DNA of 64,000 nucleotides. Origin: Spirochaetota bacterium (lineage in GTDB: Bacteria > Spirochaetota > Brachyspiria > Brachyspirales > JACRPF01). A program made the translations under genes and the position numbers. The stretch spans positions 186,001 through 250,000 of the forward strand of contig JACRPF010000007.1 of assembly GCA_016214035.1 (NCBI GenBank), given 5' to 3'. The notes below the pieces were generated by a model that worked only from the letters and a program-made list of their open reading frames with translations, was not told where the DNA came from and did not search any database. Below are positions 9,152-17,561 of this stretch, in pieces; the stretch's first letter is position 1; each line of letters opens with the position of its first letter.

Positions 9152-9597
9152 TGCTGAAAGCGAAGGTATTCCATCCCGATATACTTTCCGTGCTTGCCCG
9201 CGCCGGACATCTGGCTACCGTGCTCATCAGCGACGGCAATTATCCGCACAGCACCAAGCCCGATCCGCGCGCTCCGGTGGTATGGGCCAACTTCATGAAA
9301 GGCGTCATCGGCGGTGCGGACGCGCTCACCATGGTCGCTTCACTCGTCCCCGTGGAATCCGTCACCGTTATGGAACCTGAACGCACCGGCTCTTATGCGA
9401 TGCACGACGATCCGCCGATATGGGCTGAGTACCGGAATATTCTCAAGCAGCATGCAGGATTCACCGGAGAATTCACCGGACTTCAGAAACCGGAATTCAA
9501 CATGCGCGTCAATGACGCCAATCTCTGCCTTGTCATTGCAACGGCTGAACAGGCGATATTCGCTAATATACTGGTGACGATCGGCGTGGTACGCTGA
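9151..9597 (+). CDS. fucU: L-fucose mutarotase, RbsD/FucU family
   Basis: 148 residues, normal for FucU. It interconverts alpha and beta anomers of L-fucose, feeding the anomer used by the dehydrogenase. The N-terminal ARAGHLATVLISDGNYP matches the family's GH...D.NYP active-site pattern (His near 23, Asp near 30), and a C-terminal ANLCLVIATAEQAIFANILV strand carries the subunit contact. The ATG at 9151 is fixed by GGAGGA at 9142-9147 and overlaps the previous stop (TAATG). The same frame stays open upstream within the amidohydrolase gene, but that is not coding. It ends the fucose operon, 9 bases from a convergent gene. Confidence 0.9.
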   Translation: MLKAKVFHPDILSVLARAGHLATVLISDGNYPHSTKPDPRAPVVWANFMKGVIGGADALTMVASLVPVESVTVMEPERTGSYAMHDDPPIWAEYRNILKQHAGFTGEFTGLQKPEFNMRVNDANLCLVIATAEQAIFANILVTIGVVR

Positions 9598-9606
9598 CCG
9601 GTACGG

Positions 9607-10167
9607 TTACTCTGCCGACTCGATCTTTATATTCGCGAGCAATATCGTCGTATCGGCGGGAACATTACCGAGAAAGAATCCCGGTGTCCGCGACATTTTT
9701 CCTTCAGTGCCTTTCACACATTCCAGATTGAATGCGATGAGTTTCCACTCACTGCCGATCTCGAATTCTGATTCACCCGGTTTCGCGTACTGCGAATATG
9801 GTGCTTCAGAAAGGATGAATACCGCTTTCGCCTTCACGGCCTGCGTCGATTTTGCCCAGAACGATATACGGTACTTGCCGCCCTGCGAAATCGCCTTTTT
9901 CGTGAAACACCACAGCTGAATATCGCTGTCATTTTTCCGCGACGACGGCGCCATGACCACCGCCTTGAACACGCCGGTACCTTCCGGAAATACCGCTTCT
10001 CCGTCAACCGAGAACGCTGCTTTCGCACCGGACTTCGGAGACACATAATTGTTCACCGTCTCATGCGGCGATGTGCGGCCGGCGAATGTCCATTCGGCAA
10101 GCGTTTCCGCCATAGCCAGTGATGCAAGTACAAGTGATAGCGAGAGAATCATTGCGATGCGTTTCAT
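9607..10167 (-). CDS. Small secreted carbohydrate-binding-like protein
   Basis: 186 residues. The ATG at 10167 follows GGAGGATGCT, a strong ribosome site. Residues 1-19 are a Sec signal peptide ending AMA. The rest is a single beta-sandwich like the CBM4/9 jelly rolls: ETLAEWTFAGRTS at the start, IQLWCFTKKAISQGGKYRISFWAKS in the middle, and the closing ILLANIKIES strand. It carries no catalytic domain. It is the last gene after the LVIVD propeller gene, 36 bases away, so the two exported proteins may be made together. Binding to glycans is inferred from the fold. Confidence 0.65.
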   Translation of the reverse strand: MKRIAMILSLSLVLASLAMAETLAEWTFAGRTSPHETVNNYVSPKSGAKAAFSVDGEAVFPEGTGVFKAVVMAPSSRKNDSDIQLWCFTKKAISQGGKYRISFWAKSTQAVKAKAVFILSEAPYSQYAKPGESEFEIGSEWKLIAFNLECVKGTEGKMSRTPGFFLGNVPADTTILLANIKIESAE

Positions 10168-10203
10168 AGCATCCTCCTTCGATATAATTATAGATGCGGA
10201 CAT

Positions 10204-12690
10204 CTATTTTTCCCTGACCACGACGAGGTGCGGCACGCCGTAATTCGCACCGCTCTTTCCCGCATGCGGCGGAATGATAATGCTTCCTGCGGCGAAATCT
10301 TTGGCATACACCACATCGGTGAACGCATACAATTTCTGAAAATTCCATTTCGACCGGAGTGTCGTCTTTTCCCAGCCCTCGGGAATATATCCGCCCGCGT
10401 CCATTACGAAAAGATACGCCGTCACCGGTTTGTTCACATTGAACGTATAGCCGCTGCCCGGCTTCGTCTGCTCACCGCGCTCAATTGCCACATACCGTAA
10501 ACCGATAAGTGATTCCGGCAGTTCGTCAAAGTCGAACCTTCCCGCACAGCGTTGTGTCGTCTTCGATAATAAACCGGTTGCAGCATGCTGCGCCAGAGGT
10601 ATATCGTTCACCGCGAGCGCATCGGCGGTCTGCACGGAAAACCACGCGCTTTTTTTCGCGATGCGAAGACCGCCATGTCCGTCGGGTATCATCACCGTGT
10701 CACCGGAAAATACCGCACGCTCGGGATTGCCGGAATTATACTGTTTCTCGATGACTTTCGGCTTTGCCGCGTCGCTGATATCAATCGCCTTGATGACCTT
10801 CCAAGCCCCGGCCGAAGTAATAAGAACATTCCGGTTTACCGACGCCATGCCGTTGATCGGTTCACCGCCGGTGAGCTTATTGAGCGGCAGGGATTTCAAT
10901 GCGCGTTTATCGTCCGGCTTTATCAGCGTATACCCGCCGGAATTGACCACCAGCAGTTCATCGCCGCACACCGACATCCCGCTGATGATATTCCCCACCG
11001 TCGTCTGAATATCGGTGAGGCGTTTGGGTACATCGCCGGCAATGTCATACCACACCGGACCGCCCATGTGCCAGTATACCGAAGCGTATCGTCCGTCGAT
11101 GAGCGACGGCGTTATGCACTTGCCGTAAAATATTCCGGGACCACGGTCGCTTACGACGCAGACGGGTTTTGCCGGATCTTTCACGTCAATTATCTCAAAC
11201 AGATATTGGCCGTTCTCGATGAGCACGCGATTGTTTCCAGCCGCAACTGCCTGTTGAACGGAGCCTTTTTCCGGCCGATAGCGTCCGGCCAGAACCGGCT
11301 TCATATCATTTCCTAACTTCCATAGTGAAAGCCCGCCCACCGCTTCGGCTGCGTACAACATGCCGTTCGCGTATGCGACATCGAGCACAAAACCTTCAGT
11401 TGGTATCACATGCCTTACGGCAATCGGGTCGATATCAATAATATGGATACCGCCGTTCCCCGCGGCGACAGCGGCCGTTGCCGTATCGATCATCACCGCT
11501 GCATGCACCTGGCCATCGGGACGATAGACGTTCCATCCGTTCTCGGAAAAAATCGTTTCCTGCTTCAATGACGGCGCCTGTACCGGCATCCCGCGTTCCC
11601 GCGGTATTCGTTTCGCGCCCGGCGCGTCGACGACATACAATCCGGAAAAATATCCGGCAACGTACAATACGCCGTCACCTATCGCAACTGCAGCGGCGGG
11701 CTCGATTGATTTTTTATCTTCGAGATGCGGCAATACCGCCTGCCCGATCACCGATGGCTTCGACTTATCGGCGATATCGATGAAAAATACGCCGTTATAA
11801 ACGTCGTTGACGGCCGCAAAATCACCGGATACGTCGACGCTCCACATATCGGGGTAGCCGTTATAGAACGGCGGAAAATCAATGCGCGACAGCCGCTTCG
11901 GCTTCACCGGATCACCGAGATCAAATATCTCGAAGCCGTGCCCTTTCCCATGCCCGCTGTCATTCGGCGCGGGAGCCAGATAGTGTTCCTTTTTGAATTC
12001 CGGCGCGTGATGACCGGTGGCGGCATACGCAAACCCGCCGGCGGCACGCACACCGTCGCCGTAACCGGACAGCAGTGTCATATTCGTCACGAACGGCCGG
12101 TACGGATCGTGTATATCGACGATCACCAGTTCGCGGTCGGCCCATGCGCCGGCATAGAGATACCCGTTACGGATATCGACGGACTGCACTTCTTTCGTCG
12201 GAATCGATGTTGACAGATACCGCGGATGCGACGGGTCGGAAATATCGATAAGCTCAACACCGTGAAAGCGTGACGCCACCGCTGCAAGGGGCGGAGAAAC
12301 GGCAAGACCGGTTGCTTTTTCAAGCGTGTCATAATGGTAGATGAGGCGCATGTGCGCCGGGTCCGAGATATCAACGATGAAAAACCCGTCCTCGCGCGAT
12401 ACGATATACGCCGTTGTCCCCGCGATCTCAATCTGACGGGTATTGCCGAGGCCGGAAAGCGATCCGATCTCACGCGGGCGAGCCGCATCGGTGATATCGA
12501 ATACACGGAGATTACCGGAGCCGATGGTATACAACCGATCACCGCTTACCGTAACATCGATACACGGTTCATGTGTCAGCGGGCCGTGTATCGTCAGCTT
12601 GTGATATGCGGAAGACTTAACATCCATGGCACTGACCTCCAGTACGATAAAAACCGCCAGAAACACGAACGGCACAATCCGGCCATGCAT
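10204..12690 (-). CDS. Large exported LVIVD-repeat beta-propeller protein
   Basis: About 828 residues from the ATG at 12690, chosen because it opens a hydrophobic export signal (FVFLAVFIVLEVSA) followed by polar sequence; the ribosome site is weak and an upstream ATG at 12720 is possible. Repeats of the LVIVD type run through residues 40-650: LRVFDITDAARPREIG, FFIVDISDPAHMRLIY, VELIDISDPSHPRYL, LVIVDIHDPYRPFVT and more, each a four-stranded propeller blade, with enough for two propellers. The last 120 residues form a separate beta domain. Such proteins are surface or periplasmic binding scaffolds; no catalytic residues are evident. Confidence 0.75.
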   Translation of the reverse strand: MHGRIVPFVFLAVFIVLEVSAMDVKSSAYHKLTIHGPLTHEPCIDVTVSGDRLYTIGSGNLRVFDITDAARPREIGSLSGLGNTRQIEIAGTTAYIVSREDGFFIVDISDPAHMRLIYHYDTLEKATGLAVSPPLAAVASRFHGVELIDISDPSHPRYLSTSIPTKEVQSVDIRNGYLYAGAWADRELVIVDIHDPYRPFVTNMTLLSGYGDGVRAAGGFAYAATGHHAPEFKKEHYLAPAPNDSGHGKGHGFEIFDLGDPVKPKRLSRIDFPPFYNGYPDMWSVDVSGDFAAVNDVYNGVFFIDIADKSKPSVIGQAVLPHLEDKKSIEPAAAVAIGDGVLYVAGYFSGLYVVDAPGAKRIPRERGMPVQAPSLKQETIFSENGWNVYRPDGQVHAAVMIDTATAAVAAGNGGIHIIDIDPIAVRHVIPTEGFVLDVAYANGMLYAAEAVGGLSLWKLGNDMKPVLAGRYRPEKGSVQQAVAAGNNRVLIENGQYLFEIIDVKDPAKPVCVVSDRGPGIFYGKCITPSLIDGRYASVYWHMGGPVWYDIAGDVPKRLTDIQTTVGNIISGMSVCGDELLVVNSGGYTLIKPDDKRALKSLPLNKLTGGEPINGMASVNRNVLITSAGAWKVIKAIDISDAAKPKVIEKQYNSGNPERAVFSGDTVMIPDGHGGLRIAKKSAWFSVQTADALAVNDIPLAQHAATGLLSKTTQRCAGRFDFDELPESLIGLRYVAIERGEQTKPGSGYTFNVNKPVTAYLFVMDAGGYIPEGWEKTTLRSKWNFQKLYAFTDVVYAKDFAAGSIIIPPHAGKSGANYGVPHLVVVREK

Positions 12691-12858
12691 TATCTTTATA
12701 GTATTATCGTCCGGTAACATTGCCGATAATATATCATGTTGTGGAAATAAATGCTTTGCATATATTAATATATAACCGGATAGTATTAATGCCATCCCGT
12801 CAGCAATACGTATCCGCGCTCGTTGGCAATAGATATACCGGCCCGTTTGGCCCGCGCA

Positions 12859-13770
12859 TCAGAAATTACTCATCGCACTGACGATGAAATGCTCGACGTC
12901 GTTTCTGATGAAATCATATTTTTCCGAATACCCGTCGGCGATCACACACAGCACCGCACCGCGGTATACCGCACCGGTCTTTCTGGATACGGGGTGTGCC
13001 GATGCCACCAGCGTCTTAGTTTTGCTTTTCCGGCTGTGAAATGACATCCAGCTGACGATGACACTGCGGTCATTGATCTCATACGCATTAGTCCGGGCGA
13101 ACATCCCCGCGCATATCTCAGCACGGTTTTTCAGAACTCCGCGGCCGGCCAGATTGTTATATTCGAGCATATCAGCATACACGACGCCGGACCAGGCCTC
13201 CAGCAAATCGGACACATTCGGATTACTGAACACCAGATACACCACCGAGACCTCACTGCCGTACACGCTTACAAACTGTTCCTCGGGCAGGTTATATTCG
13301 GCACCGCCGAGGCGTGCCGTCCGCTGCGACGTACCGTCACGTATCCAATACTCAGGAACCTGTACCGTTCCGAATTGAAAGTCATGGGAAACATATTCAA
13401 ATATCGTTTTCGAATTGGTACCGGCAGCCGCTGCGTTCATATAACACGCAAGGCTCTGGTTATTCCTGCGCATCTGCGCAAAAACACGCCCGTACGATAA
13501 CTCACGCTCACCGGCATCACTGAGCGTGGCGGCGACGGCGCGTGCGCGTTCGAATTCATTGATTTTCAGATACGATTTTATGCGCATCTGCTGCAGAAAC
13601 GGTTCGTCCGCCTCGGCGTTCTGGCAGAGCATAAGCGCGTTGGTGTACTGCCCGCGGTCAAATGCCGCCTGAATATCCAGTTTCGTCGGCGGCCCTGATT
13701 TTTTCGGCGCGGTACTGCATGCGGCAAGCATTAACAGCATTGCGGCACACCATGCATATCGGTTCGGCAT
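12859..13770 (-). CDS. Lipoprotein with helical-repeat N-terminal region
   Basis: 303 residues from ATG 13770 (a GTG lies directly before it; GGAGCGA supplies the ribosome site). The signal ends in MLMLAAC with Cys18 as the lipid site. Residues about 30-125 look like TPR-type helices (AAFDRGQYTNALMLCQNAEA, RIKSYLKINEFERARAVAATL). The C-terminal half is a mixed domain with VVYLVFSNPNVSDLLEAW and a final helix, and I do not recognise it. The gene begins 11 bases after the HtrA-like protease stop and probably shares its transcript, so it may be a partner or substrate-binding factor of that protease. Confidence 0.6.
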   Translation of the reverse strand: MPNRYAWCAAMLLMLAACSTAPKKSGPPTKLDIQAAFDRGQYTNALMLCQNAEADEPFLQQMRIKSYLKINEFERARAVAATLSDAGERELSYGRVFAQMRRNNQSLACYMNAAAAGTNSKTIFEYVSHDFQFGTVQVPEYWIRDGTSQRTARLGGAEYNLPEEQFVSVYGSEVSVVYLVFSNPNVSDLLEAWSGVVYADMLEYNNLAGRGVLKNRAEICAGMFARTNAYEINDRSVIVSWMSFHSRKSKTKTLVASAHPVSRKTGAVYRGAVLCVIADGYSEKYDFIRNDVEHFIVSAMSNF

Positions 13771-13781
13771 CACTCGCTCCG

Positions 13782-15143
13782 TTAAAATGAGATACTTCGC
13801 ATCGGGACCTCAAAGGTAACCCGTTTATGAAACCGGGGCGTATCATCAGGCCGTCCGATGACGGCATCGAGATACAGCAGGCTGTCGTCAAAAATAATAC
13901 TGGAATTGAGCAGATAGGACAACTGCTCCGTGTCCACCGGAGACTCATACACCGCATACACGCCGCCCGGTCTGATGCGATAGAGAACATCGCCTTCCTG
14001 AAAACGGTACGCATATTTCGTCATCTCAGGGGCAAGGATCTGACGCACCACAAAACGGTTGGTTCCCGCAATCTCACGTTCAGATACATCAACCCCAAGA
14101 TGAATGCGGAAAAAATTCCACGGGTCGAACCGCTCACGGATGCTTCGTTCAGCGGCCACAACGGATGCCTGCACGGGTTCTCCGCGCCGGTTACGGTACC
14201 CTATGGTAACGGTATCACCTGCGGACTTATTCCTCATCACCGAAAACAGATCGTAAAACGTACGTACCGGAACAGCATCGGCTGCATCAACGACACAGCC
14301 GAATTCTATGCCGTTTTTCTGAGCGGGTGAACCTTTGGCAACACCGGAAACGAACACACCCTGCGCGGGAAGTCCCGGATACAGCATCCGAAGCTCCTGA
14401 TTCATTTCGGTCACATACATGCCGCAGGACGCATGCCGGTTGGGAGTACGTTTCACAATCTGGTCGATAGTCTGTTTTACGAGATCAGACGGTATCGCGA
14501 GTGCAATGCCTGCACTATACCGGTATTTCGCCGTTATGATACCAAGCACATTCCCGCGCTCGTCAAGCAGCGGCCCGCCCGAGTTCCCCCCGTTGGCGGC
14601 GGCGTCGAACTGAATGAAGTTCACCGCGCCGTTCCCTACGCCCACACGGTTTACCGCGCTCACGATGCCGGCGGTAAACGAACCGGCGAGCCCCAGCGGA
14701 CTCCCGGCAAGGATAACCCGATGCCCCGGGCGTATGTTCTCCGATGATTCAAATGAAAGAAAACTTTCGACCGGCATCCCGGATTTCACCTTGAGTGTCG
14801 CTATGTCGCAGAACTCATCGAATCCGGTCACTACCGCTTCATATTCCTTCTTGTCATAGGTGGTGACGGTGATCACATCCGCACCGCGGACCACATGATA
14901 CGCTGTCACGATGCCGCCTTTTGCGGACATGATGACGCCGCTGCCGCTCGAAGACTCGCGCTGTTTTTGTGCGTAATATGCGTTCACCTCTTTGTTGCTG
15001 TTCGTCACAAGCGCGTAGATGCCGACTACTGCATGGTTAACTGTCGTTGAGGTGTCATCGTTTTTAAAAACGCTCTCAAGTGCGTACGCCCCCTGGATAC
15101 ACACCGCACCGATACACGTGATTATTACGATCTGTTTCATCAT
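13782..15143 (-). CDS. HtrA/DegP-type periplasmic serine protease
   Basis: 453 residues. A Sec signal (MMKQIVIITCIGAVCIQGAYA) precedes a trypsin-fold domain with a complete triad: His83 in TAYHVVRG, Asp113 in CDIATLKV and Ser188 in GGNSGGPL. SGSGVIMS and GSPLGLAGSFTAGIVSA are standard HtrA strands. One PDZ domain follows at about residues 245-330 (GVFVSGVAKGSPAQKNGIEFG). The last 110 residues are a second domain I cannot name. Met codons at 15140, 15143 and 15149 are all possible starts, as no clear ribosome site distinguishes them. It likely degrades or refolds envelope proteins; flanking lipoprotein genes suggest a dedicated role. Confidence 0.82.
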   Translation of the reverse strand: MMKQIVIITCIGAVCIQGAYALESVFKNDDTSTTVNHAVVGIYALVTNSNKEVNAYYAQKQRESSSGSGVIMSAKGGIVTAYHVVRGADVITVTTYDKKEYEAVVTGFDEFCDIATLKVKSGMPVESFLSFESSENIRPGHRVILAGSPLGLAGSFTAGIVSAVNRVGVGNGAVNFIQFDAAANGGNSGGPLLDERGNVLGIITAKYRYSAGIALAIPSDLVKQTIDQIVKRTPNRHASCGMYVTEMNQELRMLYPGLPAQGVFVSGVAKGSPAQKNGIEFGCVVDAADAVPVRTFYDLFSVMRNKSAGDTVTIGYRNRRGEPVQASVVAAERSIRERFDPWNFFRIHLGVDVSEREIAGTNRFVVRQILAPEMTKYAYRFQEGDVLYRIRPGGVYAVYESPVDTEQLSYLLNSSIIFDDSLLYLDAVIGRPDDTPRFHKRVTFEVPMRSISF

Positions 15144-15162
15144 CGGCATTATGCCAGTACTT

Positions 15163-16293
15163 CTACTGCAGTGTGACATTGAATATCCTGCTTGATGACG
15201 GTAGATTGTCTGCAATATAAAAGCCGCCTGAACCGTTGGTGATTATTCCGCTGATAGATGTAAATCCGCCGACATCGGCTTTCCCTGACAGTGTTCTGTA
15301 AGTCCAGTTATACTGCAGTATGCAATATGTATTGCTGTAATAGGTGGCATTTTCCGCCGGGCAATAAATATAATTTCCGGTTTTGCATACCCCTTTTAAT
15401 GTTCCATGGTTTGAATGCAATACCGCCAGCAGCTCCCATGAAGGCGAGAACTGCATGATGTTGTTGGTGACCACCGCCCAGAAATATCCGCCTTCATAAT
15501 CTAACGCCGTGATCACATACGGCACTGTCCGGTTTGAAAGGTATGCGCCTGTTGTACTGTTAAAATAACGTATCACGGAACTTGAGCCCCACGAATCCGC
15601 ATATGCAAGAACAATGTCACTTCCGCATGACGCGGTAGCAAGACGATCATAATATGTCCCGGTGAACAGATTGCTGCTGATCGTAGCCGCGCTTGTCAAT
15701 CCGCCACCGCATCGTATCAGACACGGTTCCGCTGCTGTCGGGCGTATTGTCAGCCAGAATATGCCGCCGGAAGCGGCTATATCATACACGGGATAATTGC
15801 TCGCATAAACATTGTTAAATAAAATAACGGTAGCGCTTTGGATGCGGGCGAGATATGCATTATAGCTATTGGTTTTCCCGTTCGTGAAAAGATCGACATA
15901 AAAGAAGTTGGTAATACCGGATGAATAAGGAGTGATCCCGCTCGGTGCATACCCCGCTTTTGATACCGAGACACACTGGACGTACTTGTCGGAGAAAAGC
16001 ATATAATCCCGGATCGTGCCGAAAGAATATCTGCCATTCGCGTCACTTGTAGTCGAATAGCGTACACTTGAACTAAGCCACGAAGTGGTGCCAAGTATCA
16101 GGTCAGCACCGGCAATGGTATCCCCCGAATATGCGTCAAAAACCGTACCGGCGAAATATGCGACATTGCTTTTTCCATATCGTTCAGAGGCGGACAGTCC
16201 GAACGGATTTGCCAGCGAGGGATAACATGAGATCATGGTCCCGCAGACAGCAGCGGCAACAGCAAAAAGAAAATAGTGTACAGTACGCTTCAT
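15163..16293 (-). CDS. Lipoprotein with carboxypeptidase-regulatory-like domain and probable propeller
   Basis: 376 residues from ATG 16293, preceded by GAGGATG. The lipoprotein signal ends TMISC (Cys23). Residues about 45-120 match the carboxypeptidase regulatory-like/CarboxypepD_reg fold: GTVFDAYSGDTIAGADLILG, then TSDANGRYSFG and VSKAGYAPS. The remaining 250 residues are Tyr/Ser/Asn-rich beta strands with recurring G-F/Y-x-W/Y motifs (GGIFWLTIRP, GGYFWAVVTN, TGNYIYCPAE, GGFYIADNL) that look like propeller blades. It is probably a surface-exposed structural or binding lipoprotein. It lies 10 bases after the outer-membrane-like protein at 16304-17371. Confidence 0.6.
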   Translation of the reverse strand: MKRTVHYFLFAVAAAVCGTMISCYPSLANPFGLSASERYGKSNVAYFAGTVFDAYSGDTIAGADLILGTTSWLSSSVRYSTTSDANGRYSFGTIRDYMLFSDKYVQCVSVSKAGYAPSGITPYSSGITNFFYVDLFTNGKTNSYNAYLARIQSATVILFNNVYASNYPVYDIAASGGIFWLTIRPTAAEPCLIRCGGGLTSAATISSNLFTGTYYDRLATASCGSDIVLAYADSWGSSSVIRYFNSTTGAYLSNRTVPYVITALDYEGGYFWAVVTNNIMQFSPSWELLAVLHSNHGTLKGVCKTGNYIYCPAENATYYSNTYCILQYNWTYRTLSGKADVGGFTSISGIITNGSGGFYIADNLPSSSRIFNVTLQ

Positions 16294-16303
16294 AATAGCA
16301 TCC

Positions 16304-17371
16304 TCAGAATGAGATACCAAGTGATATACGGAGAAGTAGCGGGGCGTCATAGGCCAGTACACTGTATGCATTATTATAGAATAAATAATCGCATTTAATT
16401 TTCATATAGAGCGATAATCCCGATTGTATCAAATATCTGCCGACAAACGCGCCTCCGGTAGCAAATAAATAGGTGGTGCTGTTCATATCATTGGTAGCAT
16501 TGTTCTCCTCATATGAAGCCATCTCGGTCAACCAGCCGGCGGAAATATCAACTCCCGCAGTGATGATGAAATTTTCTATACGGAACGAGAACGATGTTGC
16601 TGGAGCCCAGCAGACTAACGCATAGTATGTAAACGAGCTTGTTGCCAACATAACACCGGCTTTTCCAAAAGCCATCCCATATTCGACTGATAAATAACTT
16701 GTTTGTGCCGCCTTAGATGGGGGACCGAACAAGTACCAATATTCGGCACCGGCCAGCGGCGAGTAATTACTGATGAAGTTTTTCAGTGAAAAAAAACCCG
16801 TTAATAGTCCCGAATAATTCCCTGACAGTGCCTGCGCATTCGTGTCATCCGATTTCGGAGGGGCATACGGTGGGCGCACATCATTTTCCGCGACTCCGGC
16901 AATCATGGCCACCATCGGCCGAATTTTCTCGATAAGGAGCGATATTGTCACCGCCGATTCCGAATACTCTCTGACCATCTCTCCGTCGATGGCTTTCAGA
17001 AGCTGAACGGTGACACGATATGTACCGTCCTGTTTTGTCACCGATCCGATAATGGCATACGCGGCGCCGCATGAAACAGCAACTTTTGCCGCATCCGCTG
17101 CTGTTATCTTTTTCCGCGTTTCTTCCGGGAACCCGGCCAAAGCATTGTCGCGGTCACTTTCGCTGACACGTCTATATCTGTCTGATTTCAGAAAGGCGCG
17201 ATACAGGTCGCCGCGGAATACACGATACACCTCATCCGCATTATCCGCAGCACATCGCAGATCGAACAGCACAACGTTTTCTTTCTGCACGGCTTCCGGC
17301 TTTACCGTTGACAGACCTGCTGCATATATGCAGCACATACTCAGCAGTATTATGAGAATTGATTTTTTCAT
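16304..17371 (-). CDS. Exported protein with CsgG-like N-terminal and beta-barrel-like C-terminal part
   Basis: About 355 residues from ATG 17371 (Met codons at 17377 and 17386 are alternatives; none has a good ribosome site). A signal peptide covers residues 1-20. Residues about 28-150 have CsgG-like strands: NVVLFDLRC, YRAFLKSDRYRRVSE and AAYAIIGSVTKQDGTYRVTVQLL. From about 190 the sequence alternates hydrophobic and polar residues and ends LLLRISLGISF with a terminal Phe, as in outer-membrane barrels. The combination recalls the product of 2199-3254. A porin or secretion-channel role is possible but unproven. Confidence 0.55.
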   Translation of the reverse strand: MKKSILIILLSMCCIYAAGLSTVKPEAVQKENVVLFDLRCAADNADEVYRVFRGDLYRAFLKSDRYRRVSESDRDNALAGFPEETRKKITAADAAKVAVSCGAAYAIIGSVTKQDGTYRVTVQLLKAIDGEMVREYSESAVTISLLIEKIRPMVAMIAGVAENDVRPPYAPPKSDDTNAQALSGNYSGLLTGFFSLKNFISNYSPLAGAEYWYLFGPPSKAAQTSYLSVEYGMAFGKAGVMLATSSFTYYALVCWAPATSFSFRIENFIITAGVDISAGWLTEMASYEENNATNDMNSTTYLFATGGAFVGRYLIQSGLSLYMKIKCDYLFYNNAYSVLAYDAPLLLRISLGISF

Positions 17372-17561
17372 CCGCATTATCCGCATAAAAAAGGCGATAT
17401 ATACAAAACGGTTGCCCGACCTATACGGGCAGTACCGTAATGATTGTATTATAGTGCAAGCGAATATTTTGTCAAACATATGATGCAGGAATGCATCAGC
17501 TAATACATGCAACAATTACACAATTCATTGTATTCTGAAAATCATACGGTGATTTATACCA

